A stretch of 64,000 bases of DNA from Mercurialis annua (GCF_937616625.2 NC_065576.1:34436628-34500627), one strand, 5' to 3'. Shown: positions 11,100 through 24,930, numbered from the stretch's first letter. Made by a program: numbers and translations. The notes: generated by a model not told the origin, from the letters alone.

Positions 11100-14000
11100 A
11101 AATTCGTCCTCGAATTTTCATATAACTCCTTAACTTAACTTAAACCCTTAACCTTTTGTACTTCGTTCATCCCTCCCTTTCTGTACTCCTTACAGATTAA
11201 TGTTAATCGTCATTGATGATCTTTCATATCGTCTCCGTCTTTCATAGTGTTTTCAGCCATTTTCTTATGTACTATAACTTTTTACCTTTGATTGCTTCTC
11301 TTAATTTTTCAACATAATTGTTGTGTTTGTCCTTTGTTTGACATTCAATACTATGAGCTTTTATCTTTGTAATTGAATTTTCAGTTTAATACTGATATTC
11401 AATACTTGTTTGTTCTAGTAATGTCTGATTACTAGTAACGATAATCTCCACTCTTAAGATTACTCATTCGTAATCGAATGATGTAGATGATCCATTAGTT
11501 CGTACTCTTAGATTCTTTCGTTATCTTCGTTAATCATGGTTATCCATGAGGTGAATTCTTTAGTAATAAGACGTATCCTTATAGGGTCTTTGTTTACTTT
11601 TCTTGTAAAGCTTACTTAACCTTCTTCTTGTATCTTGATATTTCATATTTTTCTCTATTCGTTTGCGTATCCACTGATCTATTTTCTTTTTCTTAAGTAT
11701 GACATACTACTCTTTGAAACTCCTTGTATCTTCTTACATTACATCAATCCGTTTCATCAATCTGGTTTTCAGCTAGATAGGATCGTCATATTGTCGCTGA
11801 ATTCTTATTTTAATAAGACAACGTGTGACCAATGTTCTAATAAGCTTTCTTTGCTTATAATCTTTAACTGAGGATCTTAATCTTCTTCTATTTATATGCT
11901 TACATCTGATTGTCCTCTGATGACATCGTTACTTGCTCCATATTTGATCTTTTTATTCATCATAATTTAACTCTTTCTTATCTATTCCTTCCTTCCAATT
12001 ATTAATCTTAATTGGCTCTTAGCTTCCAAATTATTTCCTTTTACTATCATGTAGCGTTAAGCTTACTTCTTATTACCATCCATGATCTTGTTACTTCACT
12101 TATTATTCCTACTTTTGTTCATACTGCAGACGTACTTCTCCGTAACTTTCCTTGACTTCTTGTCCTTTGTTAACCAGTAAGATTGATAGTCTAGATGCTA
12201 TGATCCTATAGTATTCTTCTTGCATTCTCTATTCACGCTCTTATCGTGTTTCTTGATTATCTTCTATTACATTCTTTGTTTTCCTTCTCAACGCCTTTTG
12301 TACATCGTGTACTACTTGTTTTTAATATCCACAACATCGATCATTAATAGAGAGTCGTGGCCTTCTTCGTCTGAATTTCTCGATGTCGTGTGTTCTCAAT
12401 GGTATATATATATCATCTTATCGTATTTGTACTATTATCATGGCCGTCTGTAAAGCCGATCATATGCGGGTATTACTCTTATCGCATCTCGTATTCCTGA
12501 TATTTCTTGTCTCGGCACTCTGAACGTCAGTTATCAATTAAATAACGGGTTGCAATTCTTTTACTTGAATTATCGACGTAGTACATTCTCCATTACTTAC
12601 TTATCGTCCTATTGTACCCTTACTGACATCTTAACTGTCAGTGATTTCGATCATATGTCTCTATCTTCTTTATCCTTCTTTGTTTCTATTTATACGCGAC
12701 TACATAGAGTTCCGTTTCTTTAAGCTTCTTGTCAATTTTTCCACATGAATTTTCTCTTTCCTTTTTCCTCGATTATTCTTATCGAGTTCCTTGCGTTATA
12801 CGCAGGTTATCCATACTTGTCTTAATTCTAATTACCTTAACTGATTTCTTATTATCCATAATCTACTTTTGTATCCTTATACTTTATCATACACGTCCTG
12901 TACCTTTGACATTCCCTCGACCATACGCAGAAAGTCAGTGGAATACAGTTCCACTGGTAGCATTCCTTGTGATAAGGATCACATTTGCCTCTTAACCTGA
13001 TTCAGAGCCACTTGTGCATGACCACGAGCTATATCTGCATCTTTCTTCAGATTGCGATAATCCCGTACACTGAACTAGCAATGGTCACTTCAATATTCCT
13101 CGACATCGGACTCATCTAATAATTCTTTTTCCCTGAAGTCCTCTTTCCTAGGATCTTCCTCTGGAAATATATCAAATAAGTTTGATCGTATCTAACACAT
13201 CTCAATCCTTTAAGGATCATAATTAATCTCCTATATTGATCACATTACTCTTTATTTGATCTAACTTGAAGTCTAAGGCTTAGCACTTCACAAGCATCCA
13301 TTACATTTATACCTTTCATTGTTTTAATTGTTCGTCATAACTATTCATGGGTTCAACTTTCCATTGACATCTCGATCGACAATACTTTTTGTCCTTTATC
13401 CGCTCGATGTGTACGAGTATCTTACTTTCATCTCTCATGTTATATTTCGACCGATCCAATATATGTAACTCGAGTTTGTTATCGAGTCTCTTCTTCACAT
13501 CCTTTTACTTACCTCGATGCACGAAGGTTCATCTATGTGTCAAATACGTTCGATGCTATATATTGCATCCTAACCATTCAGGGACTACTATTAATCTTCC
13601 ACATTAATCGCACCATGCACTCTACTTCTTATTAGTCGAACTTAAAACTTAAGATCCCGTGCTTCGCGCACATCATTCACACTTATACTTGTCCTAATCT
13701 TTTCATCCACTTTATAATCGTAACTTTGTGGTGGAAGTTCCAACTCCTAATTCATTTATTGTAACTCTTGTCGTTTATCTCTTGATCTTTCTTATCATGC
13801 TTCTCCAATCACTACATTCTATGCGGACTTGATGTTAGCTATACTTAATTGATCCAATTCCATGCTCCGTACTTCATATTCTGGTCACTCGTCTACTTGG
13901 CTCGTCACTTTATCGACATATATCCATTATCGATATTCTTATGAAATCTACTTCACGTTCTCGGGTTGTCGATCGTAATGGTTAACACTTAGGTCACCGT

Positions 14001-15396
14001 CTTAGGGACATCGTATTCCAGTGACAACTTGATCCAACGGTTCAATAAAGAGTTGTCACGATCTTATTAAACCTAACGACTTTCTGATATTACGCAATAT
14101 TCACACTATCCTTTCATAAGGGTAATCTTCTATCTTCAAGGTGCAAACTGTGAGTCTATTTCTATGCTCGACTATCCTCTTTCTTACTTCTATGGTGTGG
14201 TAGCATGATGCTCTAGTCACTTCGTTTAAAGATAGGAACATCCCAGTTCATCGTTCGATTAGTTACATTTTGCTACTCACATACATTTTACCATTCGCTT
14301 CTCGTATATAGACTTCATCCTTCTTATATACTTCTTCCCTTATATCGTAGTTTAATATCTTTGACGACCTGTCAAAGAGATACTTACTTTCTAGCTTACC
14401 ACTAATCTGGTACGCATCACTTTCCAATACATCTGCGATTTTTAGCTATATTCTAGCTCATTAACTCAAGACTAAGTTCATATCCTAAAGGCATAACTTC
14501 TATGTTCTCGCAATTATACGTATTCATTCGCTTCATGGTCTTGATCACAGCTTGCTCGCGAGCACTTCACTTCCGTCACAGAGTTCTGGTCTAGGTATAC
14601 TTACATAAAGACAAAACTCCTTGAAAACTCTTTCAAATAAAGCGTCTCATTTCAAAATTTAAATCAAAGTTACATTAAATCTTAGCAAAATTGTGCACTA
14701 GGGTGATGACGTCTCTCATCCCCAAAGAGTTGCCACAGCTCACCTTTTTGTCTGAGCATAATGCATATGATGCATGTACTATTAATGCATGTATTCATTT
14801 ATTGTTCTTTTCATTAGCAATGTATGTAGTGATGCACTTCTATCAATGTCGTGGCATTTATCAATGACTATCACGGGTCTAGGCACAATTATGCTTTCAA
14901 AATCATTTAAACAAAACAACTTTAGAAAGTTATAAAGTTTAAGTTTTGTAAGCTCTCTAGACCTTAAAACTCTGTATCTGGAAAGTTCTTCAACTTTTGT
15001 CACTTTGCATTTCTTCTTCATTCTCCTTTTTGACATTTCGATCGATCGAATTCGACAGCATATTGGCGTCATTCAATGCCAACCACATACGTGTTACTAT
15101 CGAGTCATAGTAACATCGACTATATTCTAGTCATAGGGGGCATTGCATCTCCCCAAGATTCCATCTAGATATGCATGCCGCATATGCATATCCTATCGAA
15201 AACAAAATATACACGTGTATCTCATATACGTAAGTCACAACAAACAAACAAGCACTTTACATACCAATAAATCATACTTATCATACAACGACAATGCAAA
15301 CCACTTGGATCAGACACAACTCAACTCTATAGCTGCAGTAGTTCCTAGGTCACTTAACTGACAAAACTCATATTAGCAGAGGTAACTGGACCAACT
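11100..15396 (-). other. Non-coding interior of element A
   Basis: About 4.3 kb without recognisable protein motifs. ORFs such as 11635-11871, 12729-12995 and 14782-15072 are short, low-complexity and lack homologs I can name. The one structured feature is the conserved segment at 14687-14893. Confidence 0.8.
14687..14893 (-). other. Conserved inverted-repeat-bounded segment, copy in element A
   Basis: Bounded by AAATTGTGC and GCACAATTATG, which are inverted repeats of each other. It holds a hairpin at 14701-14723 (GGGTGATGA...TCATCCCC). Related segments occur at 19908-20093 (element B) and 27370-27575 (element F, opposite strand). In element orientation it lies about 0.5-0.7 kb after the primer site. 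Function unknown. Confidence 0.75.
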
Positions 15397-15408
15397 GCTC
15401 TGATACCA
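15397..15408 (-). other. Primer binding site of element A (tRNA-iMet)
   Basis: On minus, TGGTATCAGAGC is complementary to the 3' end of plant initiator tRNA-Met and lies 4 nt past the 5' LTR end. Confidence 0.95.
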
Positions 15409-15412
15409 CAAT

Positions 15413-17831
15413 TGTCACGACCCAAATTATTGAGCCGAGACCGGCGCTAGGGAATGGGAGTGGTTGCTCCGAAACCCGTAGCAAGCCTAAAACCGTTATA
15501 AATTTTTCGCGATTAAAACATATTACTATATATAATACATTTATTAAAACATCGTATTTCTTTTCTGAAAACATTCTCGAACAAATACTTAGAAACCAGG
15601 GTCTTACCGAGCGATATCTCATATCCAGCACCGCCCTGTTTCTGATCACAAACATAACCAATTCCTCTTAAGGCAATTGGTACACAATTCAAACGGATAA
15701 AACGCCATCTTTATAAACAACTTATTTATAAAACTATATCAGAGTTTATTTTTCAAATACCATTTGAAATTGAATCATACACCTTATACTGACACCTACT
15801 GACTACTGCAGCTCTATAAAAACCCGTACTTTGCGTAGGCCAAAAGGCTGCCGACACAAAGGAGATGGTCTGTCTGATCCGACTCCGGTCACCTGAAAGG
15901 AAACACTGTGAGGGGGTCAGTATTTTGGGAAATACTGAGTGAGTTGACATTTACTAACAGTATTATAAAAATATAACATCACATCTTAAGAAAACAATAT
16001 TATAAAACATATAAACATGTATTTGATCCGTACGAAACTAATATCCTAGCATGTGACACATCTCTCGAATAATCATATATCGTTCAACCCAATCATAAAT
16101 ATCAATTGCGAGTCCAACTCGCTGGTGGCCCAGCCACTAGATACGGGGACTTCCAGGCTACACCGTAGCCGAGTTCACTCTGCGTATCGAAATCATAACC
16201 CAATCGTAAATTTCATGTTCATCATCAGCTCCCAGCTGTGTCAAGTCATTTTTCAATGCAAACACACTAGACTGACTCAATACTGGTGATCACACAGCCT
16301 ATTGACACCCAATAGGTAGCTAGTTTCTTCGGATCGCATACTAGTTCTCGTATATAGAAATTAAGTAAACATATAACATTTCAATCAATTATAGGTAATG
16401 CGATGCGTATAAACAATATGCGTATATATATGAAGATAACTTTTATACTAATAATACGCGAAAGTAAATTGCCACTCACAGTGACCGCTATCCAAAACTG
16501 CATTATTATAATCTCGCAAGCGTAAGCTCCATGCGTTGTCCAATCACGTGCCCTCTCCAGCTAAATGGCTTGGTAGCTTGTCGGTACGTCAGCTACTCAA
16601 TCGAGTTACCTATACGTTTAATCCATAAACGTTGACTTAGTATCAAAATCCTAAGTTATAAACTTAGGTTAACACAATCGTATCTCTAATACGATTCTTA
16701 ACTTTGATAATCTCCTAATCACACTTCTCTTTTAAACGTCCTAGTTTACGTTTTGATATTCAATCGAATCACGATTGATTACACGACTTGAAATTGTTTG
16801 AAATCGAGTTTCTGCGTCGCGTCAGGGCCCAGAAAGCCCAAAACTAACAATTCCCGCTAACGAAGGAATGCACGTTCGTGCAGCAGTGTACTGCACACGT
16901 TCGTGCAGTACGCTGCACGATCGTGCAGTTGCTGTGCTCCACGTTCGTGCAGCAGTCTGCACGAATGTGCAGTCTGCTGCACGATGTGCAGCCCCGGGGT
17001 TCATCCCCCGGGCCATTTCCGACGTGCTTAAACGTCCAAAATCGATTCTAGCACGATTTCCATTAATAACCATCTCAAATATCATCAAAAACGCCAATAG
17101 AAACGCGATTACGATTCGTTTAATTCGTTAAAACGAAATAACCCTTATTTATCAATTCTCATAATAAAAACGTCAAACTTACCTTGATTTGAAGCTTAAC
17201 GATGATAGAGAATCGAATTCTGAACGAATCGATATAAAGAACTCGCGATTTGGACGAGAAACGGCGAAACGGCGACGGATCGTAATCGATCGTCGAAAGC
17301 TTCTGTTACTCTCTCGCTTCCTCTGATCATCACTTCCTTTCCTTATTCTTAAGGAAAGTTATCATATATATCTTGGCTAATTATCCATTTTGATCCTTCA
17401 TTTCTTTAACTTAAACCATTTCTCTTTTAAACTTTCTAATTTAACCAAACGGTTAAATTATCCTTTTAACTCGAGTCGACACGTATTATTTATATTCCTA
17501 TAAATAATATTAACTCAATATTATTATTTTCCGTCAATAATCTTTTAATTACTATTTTCGAGACTTAATTGGCTAATTTACACTTTAGCCCTTAAACTTC
17601 TCAAAAGTGACAATTTAGCCCAAAACGCATCCGCGTTCAAATTTTAAAAGGTCTCCGATTGACCCAAAACTTTTACCACATATACTATAAAACATTTCGC
17701 GGACCTTGGCGAAATAATATCCTTTCGAGTTTTATATGGTTAAATTACCATTTTAGTCCCTGTACTTTATTTTGCGACTTAACACTGGACACGTGGTCCA
17801 ATTAAATACTTAAATATTTTGGGGTATTACA
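15413..17831 (-). repeat. 5' LTR of element A (2,419 bp)
   Basis: Near-identical to 8548-11082. The main difference is a shorter palindrome array (16870-16990). ORFs at 15368-15661, 15753-15950, 16053-16289 and 16822-17131 mirror those of the other LTR and are not genes. Confidence 0.93.
16870..16990. repeat. Array of six palindromes (element A, 5' LTR)
   Basis: Six units of the same CTGCACGTTCGTGCAG family. Five units of the 10004-10238 array are missing and one unit shows CGAATG in place of CGAACG. Confidence 0.93.
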
Positions 17832-17836
17832 ACTTA

Positions 17837-19333
17837 TTACGCAACTAGGCTAACCTATCGATACCACATTCCAACATCAACACAATCCAATCCCTAAACG
17901 CATCCTAATCATACACATTCCATGACCTAAGCATCATTCAATTTTTAATTTCAAACAATTCTAACATAATAATCAATCATACATCAACCATTCCATAACT
18001 CACCATTCCATAACTCAATTATACATATCAATTCCATGACATAATCCAACCACTAATTAATCATTCAAAACTCCAAATAATTACCAAATACCATAGCTTA
18101 AAATTTCAAAATTCATTCATACCTTGAAGATGTCACATGTCGAAGGTTTAATCACCAAGATTCACCATCCAATTCTTCATTTTCCAAGCTCAATTCACAC
18201 CTATAATCATCAATCAAACAAACCCCTATTTACACATTCACACCCTAACCAAGAACAACTCTCACACTCATCATAATCACTACAACTCATCTATTACATA
18301 GTATAAACATCAACTCTTAGTTAATCAAGCATCATCACCATCAAACTTATAAAACCCAAAATATAACTCTGAAACCCTAACCAAAATTCGAGCTCCTTAC
18401 CTCAAATTGAAGCCATAGATCTGTAGACAATCATTTCCTCGTTCCGTGACCGCAAATAACGCCCAATTTCGTTGAGAAACCAGGAAGTTATGGAGGATTG
18501 AATTTTTGAAGAATTTGGGAAAGGGAAGTTTCGGGTTTCATCTTCTTGTTGCTGCAAATTATGGTTTAAAATGATTGAATATCATTCATAATTAATGATA
18601 TTAAGTCGACAAAATATCTCTTTTAGTCCTTGAAGTTGCCACCTCCTTTCTCTTCACTTTCTAACTTTTATTTCGTCCGATTTAGTCCACTAACCCTTTA
18701 ATAATTTGATCTTAATAAATTCCGTATTATTTATTTCTCAAATAAATAATATTAGTCTCATATCTTATAATATCACTTTTCAACAATTTATTTTGGCAAT
18801 TTTGGCCAAAAACACTCAAATGTCCACTTTGAGTTAACTTGCACTTTTTCGTCCAATATTTCATTTTAATGATTATTGATAACCATTTTATCGATATTAT
18901 TTTCTTATCTTGAGAAAATAGAGTAAAACACAACTTCCTCCGGAAGTTTGTGGTTAAAACTCCACTTTAGTCCTTAAAGTGGCTAATTTACATTTTAACT
19001 CAACTTCTCTATTAACTGACATGCTTAACTAAACAATGTCCGAAAGTTATGAACTTTTTCCATAATTTCTTAAAAAATATTTCACATATCTTGGCGTGAA
19101 AATTATTAGTTCGGGCGTTCCAACTTATTTTATTTTATTCCCTTTAGTCCCGATTAAATCCAATTGATCGCATAATAATTTTCTATTAAAATTATTATTT
19201 TACGATAATTCCAATAGACCCGCTTTGATCTAAGTCCTTATTATCCAATCTTAATCTGATATTCTCGTTCTTAATCTTTACGATTATGCCTCGTGGCAAT
19301 TCACGTAATACCTCAAAAATTTAGGTTATTACA
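17837..19333 (-). repeat. 3' LTR of element B, proximal part
   Basis: Continues the LTR after the element A insertion and matches 34936-36429. On minus it starts TGTAATAACC at 19333. The polypurine tract lies just outside at 19335-19347. The ORF at 18727-18933 has a near-identical counterpart at 35826-36029 only because both are LTR copies. Confidence 0.9.
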
Positions 19334-19334
19334 A

Positions 19335-19347
19335 TCTTCACCCCTTA
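19335..19347 (-). other. Polypurine tract of element B
   Basis: On minus, TAAGGGGTGAAGAT lies directly before the LTR start TGTAATAACC. Confidence 0.8.
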
Positions 19348-19907
19348 TATTCACTAACCGTTGACTTTACAGTTAGGTTTATACGGTCTCTTATCTATTA
19401 CTATTCTTAGGTGAAAGTATCTCGATATACTTATCGAGTATCTTCTAATGCTAACAATCCTAACCATCTTATTACTACTTGATTCATAATTATTATGAAT
19501 CAATTTTCTTTATTCGACCTTTTTGAACAACAATTGTTTATTCGTAGGGTTCATATCCCTTGACGTAACTAACTTCTATGTTCGATTTCCTCGTCCTAGA
19601 GGTAAACGTGCTTCGAGTTTAAACGTGGTCGCTATCACATTACATGTTTGTAAAGTAACGTTGTTGTTCTTGTATTTAATATACAAGACTGCCTTAGAGA
19701 TTTGCAATTCAATACGTTCCGATTCGCATTACACTACTCGTCGTTCTATATACTTGTCGTGTTCCATACGTACGTTTTCATGTAGGCCTAACAAGATGAC
19801 TAGTCTTGTTCTATGCCTCTATATACAGAGTTACTGTCTGAGCTTACTTACGATCAACAATTCGTCTGTTTTAAAAATCACATTTCTTTTCATATCTTTA
19901 ATTATGT

Positions 19908-20093
19908 CATAATTGTGCACCGGTGTGATGACTTCTCTCATCACCAGAATTGCAATGACACTCCTCTTTTCTTTTCAGACACACAAAATGTATATGATGC
20001 ATGTCCTACTAGTGAATGCAATATGGATGTAGTGATGCAATTCTATTCGTGTCAATGCAATGTCTTTATGATTCGTGTCCGGACACAATTATG
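19908..20093 (-). other. Conserved inverted-repeat-bounded segment, copy in element B
   Basis: CATAATTGTGC at the left and ACACAATTATG at the right form the terminal inverted repeat. The hairpin at 19922-19945 reads GGTGTGATGACTTC then TCTCATCACC. In element orientation it follows the gag zinc knuckle and precedes the polypurine tract by about 0.6 kb. Confidence 0.75.
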
Positions 20094-20379
20094 TCTTTTC
20101 AAAACATCTCATTTCAATCAAATACCTTTCTTTCATAAAATGGGTTTTACGTAAGTTTCTCTCGACATAAAACCCTGTATTGCTACCCATTCTTATCGTT
20201 CGCAACCTATATACATCTTTTACATAAAAATATGTAATTATACGCGTCTGGTTCGGACGTCGTTTGGAAAGTACGCCCTAGCGTCCTTGTCTGTACTAGA
20301 CTAGCTCAAAAGGTTTTATCATTATTGAGCTTTTAGTGATCGCTCTTCGCGACATTCGCTTCTTCTATATGGTTTATCT

Positions 20380-21760
20380 GGTTGTATTTAGCCAGAAACC
20401 ATCGCGAAAACCTATGTCTTTTGGGAGACGGTTGATCTGTATTATCCGCGGTATCCTTTTACACGAAATGTGGACATTCTCTCGCATAATGACCTTGTTG
20501 TCCATATCGAGAACATATATTCATCATAACTCGACAGCTAACGAAGTACCTTCCATCGCATTGCGATACATGGGGTTTACAATGCTGGAACTTCCTTGCT
20601 CTGATTGCAAATTACTGGTCTTAGCCCTTTTTGGCTATTTTCTCTTTGTTTATCTTTCTTAGGAATCTGGCTATATCGCCTTTTGGTCTCCTCACTTCTA
20701 TCCTACCTCTAAATCATATCCTAATACACTCCTTATATTCATCTTATCTTATCTCGTTCATCTTTCTTTACCAATCTTTACGATATCTTGATCTTTGTAA
20801 TCATTATCGTGTTCGAATCCTTGTTGCCACCATATTGGCATCTTATGACTTATTCGCATTAGTCTCTTTTTGACTTTGCTTTCCTTCTTATTGTGTTCTC
20901 ACTATTCGCCTTGTTGCGATCCATCCTTTAGGTTGGTATTAACCATAGCATTAACCATTGGGTTATGCTTATCGTGAATACCTTTCTTAATTGTCCAAAC
21001 ATGTGATATATATAATTTGTGTGTTCACTTCTTATTTGACCTTCGTTAGAATGGACTAGTGCATTTTCAAATTGTCTAACACCGTTGACAAACTGAATAA
21101 CTTCTCTATCAGTCTGGGTCAATCTTTCCATAAATTGTGGTCCTAGTCCTTCCACGATTCTTGTATAGACTCACACTTAATCTATCATTAAGTCGTGAGC
21201 GAATCCACTTAATCGATCAAACTCGATAACCTATCTTTAAACTGGTTTGTCTCCTAGATTTAACGACATTAGCTTTTCTTTCTTGTCCTTAATCAAAGCA
21301 AACAGTAAAAAGAATTACCTAAATCGGGTCACTAACTCCATCCATACTGTTTGACCCTTTATCGGTCCAATTACTTGTCGAAACCAATATTTGGTTGAAC
21401 CTTTCATTGATACCTCTATTGATTTTACCGTTTATCCTTTCTCCACTTGAAGTCTACGAGTAATTAGCTCCGCTCCATCTAGAAAATCTAACGCATCGTT
21501 CAATCCACCAAACTCCTTTAATCTTAACTTCATTTATGCCAATATCAGATCTCTACCTTGCATCTTTCCTCTTCATATTGATACTGTCCTTGTATCACTA
21601 TCTTATTATTAGCATACAACTCTGCATATTAGTTACTCCTACTGTTAACTGATTTACACCGTCATTGGGTTGTTGCGGCATTTCCGATGCCTGCACGCAC
21701 CCCGCTTTGTCTACTCTAGATCCCCTTTAACCTCCGCCTTATTTGTGACCTCTACTTGCC
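20380..21760 (-). pseudogene. Degenerate Gypsy gag of element B
   Basis: Reverse-strand translation gives a recognisable but broken retrotransposon gag (PF03732-like). Blocks are LKEFGGLNDALDFLDGAEL near 21490-21545, KGSTKYWFRQV near 21380-21410, WMELVTRFR near 21310-21350, EFDRLSGFAHDLM near 21195-21235, and VEGLGPQFMERL near 21120-21155. A zinc knuckle CSRYGQQGHYARECP at 20468-20512 follows, in which the second cysteine of C-x2-C is tyrosine. Stops and frame changes separate the blocks, and the longest open piece is 20928-21155. No pol follows: within ~0.4 kb comes the conserved hairpin segment and then the polypurine tract. Gag would coat element RNA in virus-like particles. This copy is clearly inactive. 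Confidence 0.78.
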
Positions 21761-22422
21761 GAATGGACTGGGTATATTCGCCTTCCTACTTCGAGTCTCT
21801 TCTCGGATCTCATGTACTTGCTATGTTATAGCACGCACTCGAGTAGTTCTTCATTTCGCCATACTATATATAAGGAATCCCGATGAATTCCTTAAACATA
21901 GTATACGCCAGCCATCGCAACTAAATGTCGTACACGTAGGCTGAACCTTGGGAACTATCTCATTCCTTTATGCCTTCTATGGATACGTTCGTTCTTCAAG
22001 TCCCATGAGCATTTCACTCATTTTAGACTTAATAATCTCGGAATCATGTACTCGCGTCGTACATATTCTATGCGTGTCACTATCGTAGCTAAAAACAATC
22101 TATGTTAGCCGAATCTAAAGAAAACAGGTGTTCCCTAGATTTTCCTTGGCTACGACGCCTATCTTAAGTCTTGCAAGCATTTCGCTCAACATAGACTTAG
22201 CAAACTTTGCAGCATTTAATCAAAAGAAACTATTTCTATTCATGACAATCGATTACAATATATACATTTCATGTATCATATAAATTATCACAAGCTTACA
22301 TACCTGTGAGCATATCACTCTCCTGAGTGATCCCGCTGCAAACATACATATCTTATTTGTTACACCACATCAATCGTATAATATCCAATCTAATCAATTT
22401 ATAATCAATAACGACGTTCTTA

Positions 22423-22427
22423 TATAA
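22423..22427. repeat. Target-site duplication TATAA, left copy (element F)
   Basis: Precedes TGTAACACCCCG and is repeated at 32460-32464 right after GTCGTGACA. Confidence 0.9.
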
Positions 22428-24926
22428 TGTAACACCCCGTATTTTTTTATTGTTTCCGATGAATTTTCTGATGTTGTTTTGATTTCACGAAATTGAATTT
22501 GGCTTGTGTGACTTTCAATATGTTGTTTGGACTTCTTTTGTGTGCCTTGGGTCTAGGGAATCCACCTTGGGCTTTAAAATTAAATCAGTATGCGTCAGTG
22601 GGGTTTTGGGCATTGCCAGGAGGAATTCTAATTTTCATCATGTTTATTTTAAAATAAATCAGTTTGTATTTTTATTTAGATTAAAAATTACATTATTAAT
22701 AAAATATTTATAAAGGGTAAGTTTGTAATTGTATATTTTTTTTTTAAAAATAAAAACCCTAATCTAGCTAAGTGTATATAAGGCTTCTTTACTATTTTAT
22801 AATTAGACACAAACAACGCGTGAAAAATAAGAAGAAGAGAAACACCGATTTTCCAACTGTGCTATTCAATTGTTCCTCGTTAAAGGTAATATTTTATCAC
22901 AGTTCTTTTAAAATTAATGAATTGGTTGGATAAATAATATTAGTTTCATGGTTTAGTTAGGTTGTTTGCACCGTTAATCTCAGTGTGTGTGTTTTGAAAT
23001 TATAATACTGGCACTATTATCAATGATTGTTTAATTTATAATGGTTTGTTGATAATTCAACTGATTCATAGTTGTTTTGTTTTATATGAATTATAGCCTA
23101 ATTATAATGAAAAAGGTGCGCATCTATTTCATCAGGTTATCTTTTCTTTTCTTTTTATTCCTTCAAACGTTACAAAGTTATACTTAGGTTCCTAAAGTTT
23201 AAAGTTTAACTTTTTAGTTCAAAGGAATTTCAATTATAATAATTTTACGATAGCACATGTATTATGTACTACTAATCTATATGAATTTGGAATTTTAGTA
23301 TATTTCATCATTTGTTATCTTTTGGATTTTTATACCTCAATACTCGCACAAATAGGAATCTTTAAAAATTAGATTGCCAACAGTTGTAGGAAATTGTTGT
23401 TACTTATACAAATAGTTATAATTTTTATAACTTTAAATAATTTGTAACTATTTATAATATTATTTGTTCAAATATCAATATATTATGTTTGTTAAAATGT
23501 GAAACTAGCGAACTAAAGTGAAAATTTTGATTTTATTTAAGGTGACTTATTTAAGTTGGGAATACTTTGGGTGAAACTTGCCAAGTGTTGGCAAGCTTTT
23601 TAGCTTATTGCTTTTCATGAATATTGGTGTGGCTAAGCTTATAATGAGTTCTCAAAATTCAAAACGATGTGTTGTTTTAATGATTTAACTCTGGATATTT
23701 ACTCTGGTTTAAGTTTTGGTCAGGTTAGACTTGTGTCGCCCGACATGTTGTGTTAAGCATATAGGGGATATATGGCTAACACACTACTCTGGGATTTTCC
23801 TTGGATTTCAAAAGATGATATCTAAATTAATAATTACCGTGATTTGTTTTTATCGAGAACTCACCTAAGCTTAACTAGTTATTAGATTGGTTGGATGTAT
23901 CTTTACTTCGGCTTTGAGATTACTTGTGTACGAATATTGTTCTTTGGATGTGTTTAAGATGCTAGTCTTACGTGGTGTCTAGTATTCTTAGAGTTAGGGG
24001 TTGAATGGATTTTAACTTAATTATTGTTTTAGACCCGTCGACTGCTCGTGCTTCGGAGTCTACGCAGGGTTAGCTGTTTGCCAAGTTTCACGTGGATAAG
24101 CAAGCAGTGAGTTTGTGGTGCTATTTACCGCTTTATTAAGTACCGCATCGTATTTTAATACTATAAATGTTTGTGAACTGTTTTTACGGATTATGGATCT
24201 GAATTGAAACGAGCTACTCGATAGGCTTGTATCGAGACTGTGTGCACCGGTAAGTACTCTGGGAAACGGCAGACTAAGGTCTTGCTTACGCTGGTATATA
24301 TATATATGACGAGGATTTATTTCTGTCCACTCTGGGTTTATTGGTATGCTATGTCATACTTACGCTGGGATCATTTCAATACTGTTTTCCATAATCATAT
24401 TATATTAGTATAAAAATGTTTTTATTTAAGGGTTTTAAACTTAATAAATGTAAATAGTATTGCGAACTCATCTCAGTATATCTGACCCCGTTGTTTTCCC
24501 AAATTTTCCAGGTTTATGATTTGAAAGCCGGTCCACTCCGATTCTTTTGATTCCTCGGAGGTTTTTATGTTATTAAACTAGTTTCTATTTTCGAACTCTT
24601 AGACCGCAGTAGAGCTAGTTTATATATTACATTTGTTATTGCATTGAGATTATCGATTAGACCGATTGTTTATTTTTAGCATGTTTACACTGGAATATTT
24701 TATTATTATATTTAAGGCATGCTGTTGAGCATTTCAGATATTTAAGTTATTTATAATAGAACTGTATTATAAATTACTAGATTTAAGTTGGAGTCTCGGT
24801 TGCCCCCGAGCAGTTTTTCTGCAGGTTTAAATGTTCATTTGATTTCCGCAAGGCTTGCTACGGGTTTTGGTACAACCATACCCATACCCTAGCGCCGGTC
24901 ACGATTCATGAAATTGGGTCGTGACA
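22428..24926 (+). repeat. 5' LTR of element F
   Basis: TGTAACACCCCG to GGGTCGTGACA. TATA box TATATAA at 22775-22781, so U3 is about 380 bp. The CTCAGTATATCTGACCCC motif is at 24472-24488. The 69-codon ORF at 22504-22713 is copied at 30037-30246 only because it lies in the LTR. Confidence 0.96.
22775..22781 (+). promoter_or_regulatory. TATA box of element F 5' LTR
   Basis: TATATAA in GTGTATATAAGG, about 350 bp into the LTR. The identical site in the 3' LTR is at 30308-30314. Confidence 0.7.
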
Positions 24927-24930
24927 AAGT

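Larger units (their letters stand above)
8548..17831 (-). mobile_element. Element A: non-coding LTR retrotransposon (LARD-type)
   Basis: Complete minus-strand insertion of 9,284 bp: 5' LTR 15413-17831, iMet primer site 15397-15408, interior 11083-15412, polypurine tract 11083-11099, 3' LTR 8548-11082, with an ACTTA duplication. The interior (4.3 kb) is AT-rich and pyrimidine-rich on plus, and I found no gag, protease, RT or integrase motif in any frame. Large internal non-coding DNA plus long LTRs is the hallmark of LARDs, which depend on proteins from other elements. By eye the LTRs differ at about ten bases plus a palindrome-array length change, so insertion was fairly recent. Confidence 0.92.

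Noticed and set aside
11635..15361. Several 60-97 codon ORFs in element A
   Set aside because: Low complexity, no recognisable motifs, mixed strands, and located in the non-coding LARD interior.
22504..22713. 69-codon ORF repeated exactly at 30037-30246
   Set aside because: Both are the same place in the two LTRs of element F. Conservation reflects LTR identity, not coding selection.
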